This document shows, piece after piece, positions 13,501 to 22,019 of a DNA stretch of 64,000 nucleotides; within the stretch, counting starts at the first letter, position 1; each line of letters opens with the position of its first letter. Location: the NCBI GenBank assembly GCA_002633025.1, contig NMRB01000038.1, positions 191,177 to 255,176 of the forward strand. The letters run 5' to 3'. The stretch is from Notospermus geniculatus (taxonomy: Eukaryota > Nemertea > Pilidiophora > Heteronemertea > Lineidae). The notes under the pieces were generated by a model. That model was not told the origin of the DNA. It saw only the letters and a list, made by a program, of their open reading frames with translations, and did not search any database. The translations under genes were made by a program, and so were the position numbers.

Positions 13501-16500
13501 GAGGGAGGGAGGGGGTATTCATGCAGAGAAGTATCACCAGACTGACCATACCAAGTCAACTGTAGATTAATTTGGACGCCTATACCATATGCCTCTTAAT
13601 TAGTGAACGGACTGTGATTTAAGTTAAATTTGAGATTTCGGTGAGGACATAAACATGTTCAGGGCCCTCTGATCATATGATTTAGCAACTAAGCTGGCCA
13701 CTAATTAGCTGGTACACAGACAATTAGCAGCATTTCCTTTGAAATCCAAATTGCCCAGTTTAACTAAAAATGGCTACCTTGATTGCTAAATCATGTGTTC
13801 AAAAGGACTTTGATTACGATGATTAAAAGTTGAACTGTGGCCAGGAATCATCCAAATTGCTGGGTTTCGCTAACTGTAGTCACCAGCCATAATAAAAAAT
13901 GAAGACCTTTAAAAATCTTTCATCTTGGAAGCTTCGTTTGGCTTGGCTAATTGTGTTGTGGTCATGAATGTCATTCTGACCATCTCCATATTCTGACTGA
14001 TAATCCATGTTTATGTAGTATTTGAAAAGCGCCCATGTTCGATCTACTTCTGTGAGGTGCGCCATTTGGGTTGTCGCGGTCGGGGTAGAGGGTGTTCGAC
14101 TTAGCTAATAGAAAATGTGAATGATTTCATTGGGACCGACAAAAATCGGCCGAGGGGTGGTCGACCTGAGGGGTTTCACTGTATTGCAATTACATACCAT
14201 GAAAAAGTGGGATACGCACTGAAACGGACCAGAAACAACGTTTTTTCGCTACCGGGTATATACAATACACCGAGGTCATGTTAATAGAAATTAAGTGTAC
14301 TAAAGTGGTCCACAAAGGTGAGGTGATCCCGTTACCGAGGTGGTTCCCAACCGAGATTCAACTGGATATTTTTTCTAAGTACACAGCATGTGGTCTCATC
14401 AGGGATTTTTGTCCCTTACATCTCAATTCGTGATTCTGTGGGCTGTCTTACCCAGTAAATCTACATCTATTTCTGATCTAAAGCAAGAACCTAACATAAT
14501 TAGTTCGCACCTGTCTTCTGCAGTCACTCTAAATATCCAAATGATAGACATAAATTTCGGTTACGCAGTACTAATTCAAGAACAATATGGATTGCACATC
14601 ATGACACTGAATGAAATGTGGTAAATTCTTGAACAAGGCCACATTTTATATGCTTATATTCTGAAAGCTGTGACAAATCTTAATTAGAATGTGATTGCTC
14701 ATGCAACAAGAGCGTTAGCAAAAAAACTCAAAAAATCATACAGACATGGTGCAGTAGAGTCGGTTTGTGTCAGTTTGTCTTTTTAAAATTTATTTATAAA
14801 CACTAGCTAATGGAATGAGCAAGTATAGTTTTAATCTCATTCTCCATCGCCGCACTGTGTGATCTTAATCATTGCCATTCATGTTCAATGGCACCTTTGT
14901 TTCTTATTTAGCTAATTACTCGACCTCAGTCTAATTATCAGATAAAGTGAAGTAAGAAGAATAAGAGTGCGCTTGCAGTCTAATTATCAGATAAAGTGAA
15001 GTAAGAAGAATAAGAGTGCGCTTGTTGTTTGGCATGTACTTGTTCACTGATTAGACAATCCTCCATCCATGCTGATTATCAGAAGCAATATGTCAATCTT
15101 CTCAAAATTTAGAAAATATATTCAACAGGAACAACACATGGGCTTGTGATAATTATTTTGATCCGACCTACATGTACCTCTTTCAAGATGACTATTAACT
15201 GATTTAAAAAACAGATAAGTGCCATATAGAGCTGATTTCATTTCAAGTTCATATTGTTGAGTTATTCTGAACGCAACCTTATCTGATCACACAAAAACAT
15301 AGGCCATTATAGTTGAAAGCCACAGTATTTTGCGAAGTCCTGCAATTTATGTATCGCGGACAAGCTGGCAGGCAGGCCAATCCTTTCAACCTATATTCAA
15401 GGTTACAAAAAACATTGCTTGTGCATCGCTGGAATATGTAGGCAACACGTACACAGTTTGTACCCAAGTTCACTCGTGCCATTAACAGTAAAACACACAC
15501 TGAAACAATGACCCATTTCAAATAGCCTGGGTGAATGACCATGGGTGTTGCAACTAACGGCGCGTTACTAATCCCCTTGCCTTCGGCTGGGCACCAGACC
15601 CTGGTAGGAATACTTTCTAAAATTTATGGAAAAAATATTAAAAAGGTTGAATTACAAGACGGAGGGAAAATATTCAGGGCTGAGACAACATCATGCACTT
15701 TCCAATGGCCAGTATCTACCAGACACCGCTGGTTAAATTGGCTGTTTTTGCACAGTTTTTCTTCAAATCGAGTTTTAAAGTCAATGAAACACACTTCAAA
15801 AATTTAAATTTGATATAATTTAAGTGGAGTTTATTTTTTACTCATTTAACCAGCGGATTATTGTAGCTAGTGATGATCACTAGATGTACTTTTCAGATTG
15901 TTAATCCGTCATGAACCTGTCATGTAATTCAGGAAAATTGTGTTTTTGGTTCAAATTTTTAAATCAAAATTTAACTGTGTTACTGTTGGATTACATTAGA
16001 ACTGAAGACAATAATATGCCCAGCAATGAATGAACTTTTATATGCACTAACTAAACCATGATGATTGCGTTATCAATCTGCATGAATAAGCCACAAAGAA
16101 AAGGCTAAAACACGAAAAAATGCCCAAATTTTATAATACACCAGTGTGACCCTGAAATAATCGCACATCATCAGTGCGTCGGCTGGAAAAAATGAAACAT
16201 TTTTCATTTTGGCAGCAACGCACACTGAAAACGCAACGGCTACTCGACGCACTGCACTTGGTGTAACCAAAGAAAGGTTTAACTATAGGCTTCAATTATA
16301 GGCGACAACGCACTCGACTTTCGCATACGGAAATCGCGCATAAAACGCGTTCAGTGTATCCATAGCCTTTAAAGCCTAAGGCTAGAGATACACCGAACGC
16401 GATTTTCCCATCGCGCGCGTTGTTTCTTTGTTATTTCATGCCGCAATGCCTCCGAAACAAAGGAGATTCGTGCGAAAATCGCGCGCGATGGGTAAATCGC

Positions 16501-19500
16501 GTTCGGTGTATCCATAGCCTTATTCATACTCGGACACACGACCATCGCCGGCATCCGACGCGCGATCTTTCGTTCGACGCCGACCATGTCGTGCGATTTG
16601 GTCGGCGTCCGATCGCGAGGCTGTAATTACTTGAGTCATTTCATAACGGGTCGCCGTCACTAAAGTACGCTGGACGCTATGAATCAATTCCGCGAAGTCG
16701 GCGTCCAGATTTGATCGAGCGTCGGACGCCGATTGTCTTGCGTCGAAGTATGAATTAGGCTTAACGCGTGAATGGAAAAGGTCGCAAAACTCGGACGCGT
16801 CTCGATTGCCTCCGCGCGTGTAAATCGCGCGCGGAAACGCTCCAATGGAAAGCAGCCCTTAAGCCTAATTCATACTTCGACGCAAGACCATCGGCGTCCG
16901 ACGCACGATCAAATCTCGACCCCGACTTTGCGGAATTGATTCATAGTCCAGCGTACTTTAGCGACGGCGACCCGTTATGAAATGACTCAAGTAATTACAG
17001 CCTCGCGATCGGACGCCGACCAAATCGCACGACAGGGTCGGCGACGAACGAAAAATCGCGCGTCGGTCGCCGGCGATGGTCGTGCGTCCGAGTATGAATT
17101 AGGCTTTAGGCTGGGTATACACAACACGCGATTCGCCCAACGCATGCGATGATTCTTTGTTATTTCATGCCGCAGTGCCTCCCAAACAAAAGCAATTCGC
17201 GTGCGATTGCAAATCGCTCGGAGAACCGCTTCTAGTGTTCACCCACCCTTAAGGCCTGTTTCCACTAGACCGGTTTCCCGCATTGCGTTTTGCGATTTCA
17301 CAGGGTTTTGGATAATCCTACGATGGCTTAACAATACATGGCGCGTTTATTGTCCCAATGCCTGTGAAAAACGCTCCCGCACCGCAAACCGCAGTCGGAA
17401 ATCGGACTAGTGGAAACAGGGCTTTAGGGTAGGGCCACACCTAACGCGATTCGCATGCGATTGTGCGACGCATGCGTCAAAACCTTTGTTTGTGTGCAGT
17501 GCGGCGGAAAATAACAAAGGCGTTGCCGCATGCGTCAACGAATCGCGTTAGGTGTGTCCCTACCCTTAGGCTAGAGATACACTGAACGCGGCGCGTTGGC
17601 GCGTGCGATTCGTATGCGTTTTGCAGTGCGATTTTCAAAAATCGCACGCGGATACATTGTTACACCCAGTGCGTAAATTCAGCGAATACAGTGTGCGTTG
17701 ATGCCATAACGAACGGACATCTATTAAAATGAGTTGAAGAAATAATATACACGATTACAGATTAAACATCATAACTTGGATTTGTATTATTGTGAAGAAA
17801 CAGCACTACAGGGTGTTTCAAAAAGAAGTTGTCATCTCTAAAATATCTCCTAGAACCCAAACCCGTGAATATTTTTGGCTCAGAGTTTGTAAGCTGCTAG
17901 GTGTAGAATTACTCATAATGTCTATGTAATGTTTGTATTGATGGTGTCTTGTTATGACGGAGCAGTGACCCCAAAAGTAAAAGGGTCCGAAATGCAGGTT
18001 CCCCCAAACAACAAAATAACCATGATGATGTAAGTGCGCTGAGGACATTTCAATGATTGTCTGAAGGGAACTCTGCAAACCCTTCTGAATGGCTATGTTA
18101 GATTCCAGTAATCCTGGCAAATTCTGTAGCCTACGCAGCAAATGAAACATCTGATAAATCTTTGCTTTTTTTGCATTTTGCACCTGCTCAGTCCAAGGCC
18201 TCTTATTCATCCACGCATGAACCGGGCAGAGCCAAAACTTCTCCATCACCTCCATACATCCTGACGTATCTACATACCAAATCGGAGCCAAACAGGTTCA
18301 TGGGTTTGGGTTCTAGGAGATATTTTAGAGATGACAACTTTTTTTGAAACACCCTGTAGAATCCCTCTGTCAAGGGACACCTTCGGGAATGACAAATGCT
18401 GCCTTTAATATAGGGATATCATCATTACAGAGATGAAATTGAATTGAAATTACGACTTTTGGACTGAAATTTGGTGTCCTTAATTGAGATGAGTTCCATC
18501 GCTGAATAAGGAGGAATGAGGAGTACTGTAGAATCGGACAGGAGAGGTTGTGATTTTCAAGATGGCAGCATTCTATCCTTAATGTAGTTTTTCATTAAAA
18601 TGTAGGTGCTTTCATCAGCAAACTGACCTCTCCTGACCGATTCTACAGTAAATATGACAGTAAAAATTCGCTTTTGACGTAGCGTTCTAAAACTATACAA
18701 CATCGAACATGTGAATTTTATTTAAAACGTGTTATCTTTTAAAATGCACTTTAGCGTTAAAACACCTTTGAAAATATGGGCCCTAATGTCCAATACCTAT
18801 GGGAAGATAAATAATATAGGATAAGTTACACATAGGTACACAAACAAAACCAATGTGTAGGCCCTACACACCGTACATGCCAGTCCAGGTGACCTTGACC
18901 CTGAAATTATCGCACATCATCAGTGCGTCGGCTGGAAAAAATGAAACATTTTTCATTTTGGCAGCAACGCACACTGAAAACGCAACGGCTACTCGACGCA
19001 CTGCAGTTCGTATAACCAAAGAAAGGTTTAACTATAGGCTTCAATTATAGGCGACAACGCAGTCGACTTTCGCATACGGAAATCGCGCATAAAACGCGTT
19101 CAGTGTATCCACAGCCTAGGCTCGTTTCCACAGACGCGTTTCACGCTGCTTGATGCGTCAAATCTTTTGTTATTTTCCGCCGCTCTGCTTCCAAACAATG
19201 GGCAAAGCGTCAAAACGCTCACGCTACCGCTTCTGTGGAAACGGGCCTAAGGCTGCTTTTCCACGAGACGTTTGCCGGCGCGGAATAGGAGGCGGGCGCG
19301 GGTGCGGGTGAAATAGCTAAAGGAAAATACGTTGGATCGATCTTTTCTACCCGTGTCCGCCTCCTATTCCGCGCCCGCAAACGTCTCGTGGAAAAGCAGC
19401 CTAAAGCTGGTTTTCCACGAGACGTTTGCGGGCGCGGAATAGGAGGCGGGCGCGGGTACGGGTGAAATAGCTAATGGGAAATACGTTGGATCGATCTTTT

Positions 19501-21932
19501 CCACCCGCGTCCGCCTCCTATTCCGCGCCCGCAAACGTCTCGTGGAAAATCAGCCTAAGGCTGCTTTTCCACGAGACGTTTGCGGGCGCGGAATAGCAGG
19601 CGGGCGCGGGTGCGGGTGAAATAGCAAAAGGGAAATACGTTGGATCGATCTTTTCTACCCGCGTCCGCCTCCTACTCCGCGCCCGCAAACGTCTCGTGGA
19701 AAAGCAGCCTAAAGGCCTGAACACACTGACGCGATTTGCTTAGCGATCTGACGCGACGTGAAGTAGCGGCGATAATCGCGGAGAATGGTTCCTATTGATT
19801 TTCTTACAGGTGTTCACACTAGAGCAATGCTACAAAATTAGAGCGATTTCTCGTGCTTGGCCGTGCGCGCGACAAAAATCAGATTGCAAAAATACCAATT
19901 GAAGCGTTTAATCGCTGCGTGTTATTAGGTGATTTTGATAGATCGCCAGAGATAACACGCCTCAGTGGGAACACGTTACCAAATTCGGCGCGCGGCGTCT
20001 TGTCGAAGTGGAATATCGCGGCGACTTTTGCAAAGCGACAAATCGCGTCAGTGTGTTCAGGCCTTTAGGCTGAGTTTACATCGAGGCACACGCGACACGA
20101 ACACGCAGGCGAACAAAGGTTTCGTAGGGATGAATCCTTTGTGAAGCCATTGTTCGCCTGCGTGTTCGTGTCGCGTGTGCTTCGATGTAAACTCGGCCTT
20201 AAGGCTCGTTTCCACGGACGCGTTTCACGCTGCGTGATGCATCAAATCTTTTGTTATTTCCGCCGCTCTGCTTCCAAACAATGGGCGAAGCGTCAAAACG
20301 CTCACGTTACCGCTTCTGTGGAAACGGGCCTTTTAAGGCCTGAACACACTGACGCGATTAATCGTGTATTTTCACGAACGACGCGACAAAATCTATTGTA
20401 TTCATAGGATCAAACAAAGGAATTTGTCGCATCGCTCATGCAGTCGTTGTGGAAATCGCGTCAGTGTGTTCAGGCCTTTAGGCAAGGGATACACTGAACG
20501 CGATTTACCCATCGCGCGCGATTTTCGCACGAATCTCTTTTGTTTCGGAGGCATTGCGGCATGAAATAACAAAGAAACAACGCGCGCGATGGGAAAATCG
20601 CGTTCAGTGTATCCCTAGCCTTAGACTTGCATCACCGCCGCCGCCGCCGTCACCACCACCAAATCAGTGCCAACGGCGCCGGGCGAGACCAGGGGCCTCT
20701 ATCTTCAGAACCCACGCCTCGAGAAATCCTTGATCCGCCCCTGCCTACACTCCTCTCGCAGTGTTTTGTTTCGCTCCGTATCTACGCTTCACAAACCACT
20801 GCACCACTACTGGTCCCGCTGCCGCGCTAGAGAAAGTGTTTAAAGGCCTGTTTCCACTAGAGCGTTTTACGCCGCGTGATGCGTTAAATCTTTTGTTATT
20901 TTCCGTCGCTCTGCTTAAAAACAATGGGCAAAGCGTCAAAACGCTCACGAAACGCTACCGCTTCTGTGGAAACGGGCCTTTAGGATTTTGCTCAGTTGCA
21001 GCCTAATGCCGGGCGCTGATTGGTTGAACAGTAGTGCTGCCATCTGGCGGTAAATCGGCAGAATACCGGCTATTTGAAGCAGTGGTTTGTGAAGCGTAGG
21101 TACGGAGCGAAAAAAAACACTGCGAGAGGAGTGTACCCCTGGCTGGCAGATGCCACACTGGCCAATTCGCTGTTTTTCTGCCAGGTGATGCCCTGAATGA
21201 GCTGCTTTGATTTCTGCGCAGTGGAGAGCGCTATGTAAAAACTTCCGATGAGAAAAAAACTTCTTTTTGAGAAAAAACTTCTTTTTCTTTCTTTTTCCAA
21301 CTTTTCTCTTTTCAGAACCCTCGGTTACGGTATGGGAGAAACCGCCTCACGAGTTGGCGGAATCATTGCACCGCAGATTGTGTTACTGGTGAGTATCAAA
21401 GCCAGCAGCTCACCAGGCAATCTGCACGCCACCGAGCAAAATCGGCTGTTGACGCCAGGTGTGCGCTGGATAGTGATGCGTAGAATCGTCTCGCCACCAG
21501 TGATCGCCCAGATTTCTGTCCCCGTCGACAAAAATCTCCACTTGTTGTCGCAAAGTTGTAGCATGTAGGTCATATAGTAGGTGATTACTAGGCCTTACGC
21601 CTTGCCAACCTGTCGTCAAATTCGTCATGATAAAACCAGCGACAATACTTTTACAGGGCGATGTTGTTCACTGGACGGTTCCATATATCATCAACGGCTG
21701 CCTAGTTGGGGTTTCCGCCATACTTGTTGGTGTCGTGATTCCTGAGACAAAAGGGAATCCGCTACCAGAGGATGCGCCACGAGGTGGTTTGTGGCTACGA
21801 AAGATATGCGGCAGTTGCAGAAAGGACATACAAAAGAGGTTTCGCACAGAAGGGGAACTTAAAGTGTGTTTAAGGCCGGTTACTCACTGCGAGCGAAATG
21901 GCGAAGCGAAGCGAATTTCCATTGTCCTGTAG
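1363..21932 (+). CDS. SLC22-type organic ion transporter, copy A (exons 2-8, 5' end outside window)
   Basis: A multi-pass plasma-membrane transporter of the major facilitator superfamily, SLC22 branch, which moves organic cations, anions or zwitterions; the substrate cannot be told from sequence. Seven exons splice in frame: 1363-1591, 2521-2719, 3223-3456, 6353-6487, 9342-9545, 21316-21388 and 21657-21932. Together they encode 373 residues; with the 146-residue first exon seen in copy B the protein would be about 519 residues, normal for SLC22. Visible family marks are DLVCDKKY before TM2, the MFS signature ASQLADLYGRQ between TM2 and TM3, PESARWL after TM6, YPTLIR before TM11 and IPETKG after TM12. 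All introns are GT-AG and phases agree throughout. The start codon is upstream of position 1. The last residues are encoded by an inserted MITE (21874-22014). Confidence 0.9.
2010..2096 (-). repeat. tRNA-derived SINE head (minus)
   Basis: The minus strand carries CCGGTGGCCGAATAGG (A box) and GCAGGTTCGATTCCC (B box). It is a different tRNA-like unit from the plus one and diverges from it. Confidence 0.5.
2180..2250 (+). repeat. tRNA-derived SINE head (plus)
   Basis: GGCTCGTTGGCCTAGTGG (A box) and GGCTCGAATCC (B box) are spaced as in tRNA genes, but acceptor-stem pairing is absent, so this is a tRNA-like Pol III module, not a tRNA gene. Confidence 0.55.
2521..2719 (+). CDS. SLC22 copy A, exon 3 (TM4-TM6)
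   Basis: Acceptor TTATTCCAG, donor AAT/GTAAGT. Encodes LPMEYIGPKWRS, matching the SLC22 'E-x-x-GPKxR' loop, followed by hydrophobic helices and DWRHL. It is 199 nt, identical in length to 42955-43153, and enters in phase 1 and leaves in phase 2. Confidence 0.9.
3223..3456 (+). CDS. SLC22 copy A, exon 4 (central cytoplasmic loop)
   Basis: Acceptor AAAACCAG, donor GTTT/GTAAGT. Encodes LVPESARWLIQRRRFEQA, the conserved PES-RWL motif after TM6, then a basic and acidic cytoplasmic loop ending in YTYLDLFSTRTLA. It is 234 nt as in copy B (45007-45240). Family members usually have ESPRW; here and in copy B it is ESARW. Confidence 0.9.
3470..3745. mobile_element. 276-bp MITE with 9-bp target duplication (copy A intron 4)
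   Basis: Ends TAGACTGGTCC…GGACCAGTCTA. Flanked by GTATTCACG (3461-3469) and GTATTCTCG (3746-3754). Copy B has the empty site, GTGAGTATTCTCGCAGG, at 45241. A 9-bp duplication is typical of Mutator-like elements. Confidence 0.7.
3767..4763. mobile_element. 997-bp foldback element with 5-bp target duplication
   Basis: Ends GGCCGATTTAATAAACG in inverted orientation, with many AACCATTGGTTAACC words inside. CGAGG is duplicated on both sides; copy B reads CTACGAGGGAGGC without interruption near 45258, proving the insertion. Confidence 0.75.
4893..5788. mobile_element. Long foldback, arms of about 430 bp
   Basis: TAAAGAACTCCG at the left is matched by CGGAGTTCTTTA at the right, and almost all sequence between is a near-perfect inverted repeat with a short centre near 5340. 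Copy B lacks it. Confidence 0.75.
5795..6217. other. Intron 4 of copy A, sequence shared with copy B
   Basis: From about 5910 (CTCCCAACAACGGATACC) it aligns with copy B 45521 onward. No gene or element recognised. Confidence 0.5.
6218..6331. mobile_element. 114-bp hairpin MITE just upstream of exon 5 of copy A
   Basis: GTCATATGAATAAAGA at the left and its complement at the right, with AGCAAATGCTTTTACTT inside. Absent from copy B; it ends 22 bases before the exon. Confidence 0.65.
6353..6487 (+). CDS. SLC22 copy A, exon 5 (TM7-TM8)
   Basis: Acceptor TCTTTCTAG after a good pyrimidine tract, donor ATCT/GTAAGC. Encodes FSISCLYYGIIVSISDLSGD and YLNTVYSS, matching the SLC22 TM7 region with its YYG and D-LSGD-YLN pattern. 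135 nt in both copies. Confidence 0.9.
6556..6687. mobile_element. MITE, 'GGCTGCTTTTCCACGAG' family
   Basis: Left GGCTGCTTTTCCACGAGG, right CTCGTGGAAACCCAGC, flanked by TTA and TTTA. Same family as the triple array at 19251-19709. A second small hairpin (GGCTATCCCGCTTCCGAGATC and its complement) follows at about 6699-6809. Confidence 0.65.
6917..7660. repeat. 'CCGTATTTTAGAATGCTCCTCAAC' repeat region, intron 5 of copy A
   Basis: Words such as TAGAATGCTCCTCAAC and GAGGAGCATTCTAAAATA recur in both orientations, with a nested hairpin at 7121-7288 (GTCTAGGAAAACCCGTCGGA and its complement). The same base repeat is present in copy B at about 60016-60440, without the hairpin. Confidence 0.55.
8332..8920. 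mobile_element. 589-bp hairpin MITE rich in CACGATTG words
   Basis: Ends TGCTACGTTCACACTA in inverted orientation, next to TTA/TAA. The interior repeats CACGATTG and GATCCTATCAGATC, giving extra secondary structure. Absent from copy B. Confidence 0.7.
9136..9273. mobile_element. 138-bp hairpin 'GCAAGGTTCATTGGCGCA'
   Basis: Left GCAAGGTTCATTGGCGCA, right TGCAATGAACCCTGC. GCGTCCT appears on both sides (CTTGCGTCCTAA, CGCGTCCTCCC), a possible target duplication; copy B has GCGTCTGACGG without the element. A second copy is nested at 29986-30124. Confidence 0.65.
9342..9545 (+). CDS. SLC22 copy A, exon 6 (TM9-TM10)
   Basis: Acceptor CAATTATAG, donor TCAG/GTAAGC. Encodes LGRKRAYFLYISVPIA, the second MFS GRKR loop, then two helices and NEIYPTLIR, the SLC22 'ELYPT-xR' motif. 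204 nt, the same as 60533-60736. Confidence 0.9.
10011..10755. mobile_element. MITE cluster in intron 6 of copy A
   Basis: First a GGTTTCCACAGACGCG…GGAAAACGGGCC-type hairpin (10011-10137), then two tandem units starting GGCTGCTTTCCATTGG (10141 on) and ending CCAATGGAAAGCAG (10750). Long open frames here are by-products of GC-rich palindromes. Confidence 0.6.
11617..16146. mobile_element. 4.5-kb DNA transposon, 8-bp target duplication, no transposase seen
   Basis: Ends CACTGGTGTATTATAAAA in inverted orientation; TGACCCTG is repeated exactly at 11609-11616 and 16147-16154. The host element's other copy (near 18890) is uninterrupted. Eight-base duplications are usual for hAT elements. The interior is AT-rich, without a long open frame, and contains a perfect 49-bp tandem duplication (14927-15024). 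Confidence 0.75.
14927..15024 (+). repeat. Perfect 49-bp tandem duplication
   Basis: CAGTCTAATTATCAGATAAA through GAGTGCGCTTG occurs twice back to back, with no differences, so it is recent or an assembly artefact. Confidence 0.85.
16380..17565. mobile_element. MITE island, left part (about six hairpins)
   Basis: Adjacent inverted-repeat elements joined at TTA/TAA: 16380-16519 (GGCTAGAGATACACCGAAC), 16515-16764 and its inverted copy about 16862-17104 (AAGCCTAATTCATAC ends), a fragment of the CCAATGGAAAGCAG family between them, 17109-17248 (GGCTGGGTATACAC), 17253-17422 (GGCCTGTTTCCACTAG) and 17427-17565 (GGGTAGGGCCACACC). End types and the 3-bp TWA junctions suggest PIF/Harbinger mobilisation. 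Confidence 0.7.
17569..19116. mobile_element. Second GGCTAGAGATACACTG element, with nested TA element
   Basis: Same family as 10824-16367. It contains the insertion 17809-18356; removing it restores collinearity with the first copy. Confidence 0.75.
17809..18356. mobile_element. 548-bp element with TA target duplication
   Basis: Ends CAGGGTGTTTCAAAAA with about 50 bp of inverted repeat. TA on both sides; the other copy of the host element reads AGCACTAGAAT at about 11062-11072, the exact empty site. TA duplication points to Tc1/mariner-type mobilisation. A 157-codon minus-strand frame inside has no recognisable domain. Confidence 0.78.
19119..20978. mobile_element. MITE island, right part (about ten hairpins)
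   Basis: In order: 19119-19247 (GGCTCGTTTCCACAGACG), three same-family units 19251-19401, 19405-19555 and 19559-19709, then 19714-20063 (GGCCTGAACACACTGACG), 20068-20198 (GGCTGAGTTTACATCGAG), 20203-20330, 20337-20476, 20481-20620 and 20845-20978. Neighbours share the TTA/TAA between them. All lie in intron 6 of copy A; the copy B intron has none. Confidence 0.75.
21316..21388 (+). CDS. SLC22 copy A, exon 7 (TM11)
   Basis: Acceptor CTCTTTTCAG, donor ACTG/GTGAGT. The 73-nt exon encodes TLGYGMGETASRVGG and IIAPQIVLL, the usual SLC22 TM11 pattern (R-x-x-G-x-G…A-R-x-GGI-x-AP). It lies 11.8 kb after exon 6; the matching copy B intron is 2.6 kb. Confidence 0.9.
21657..21932 (+). CDS. SLC22 copy A, last exon (TM12 and C-terminus, ends inside a MITE)
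   Basis: Acceptor CTTTTACAG. Encodes GDVVHWTVPYIINGCLVG (TM12) and VIPETKGNPLPEDAP, the SLC22 'PET-G-xLP' motif, then a basic tail. The frame runs at 21871 into an inserted hairpin element, which supplies the last 19 residues or so and the TAG at 21930-21932. Without the insertion the frame would continue into TAAACCATCTGG and stop about 19 codons later, so the tail has been replaced rather than grossly truncated. Confidence 0.88.
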   Translation, partial: GDVVHWTVPYIINGCLVGVSAILVGVVIPETKGNPLPEDAPRGGLWLRKICGSCRKDIQKRFRTEGELKVCLRPVTHCERNGEAKRISIVL

Positions 21933-22014
21933 CGTTACAGGCCATTCTCATGCTCCCAGATCTTTTCACCACATCGCTTCGCTTCGCCGTTTCGCTCGCA
22001 GTGTGAACCCGGCC
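21874..22014. mobile_element. 141-bp MITE at the end of the copy A coding sequence
   Basis: GGCCGGTTACTCACTGCGAG at the left, the near complement (CTCGCAGTGTGAACCCGGCC) at the right, flanked by TAA on both sides (21871-21873, 22015-22017). It contributes coding sequence and the stop codon of copy A. Confidence 0.8.
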
Positions 22015-22019
22015 TAAAC

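Larger units (their letters stand above)
10824..16367. mobile_element. Element with GGCTAGAGATACACTGAACG ends, split by a 4.5-kb insertion
   Basis: Left GGCTAGAGATACACTGAACG, right the complement with two changes. The body matches the second copy at 17569-19116. The insert 11617-16146 interrupts it; nothing else coding is seen. Confidence 0.7.

Noticed and set aside
17818-18291. 157-codon minus-strand frame
   Set aside because: Lies inside a 548-bp TA element too short for a mariner transposase; no DDE motif recognised.
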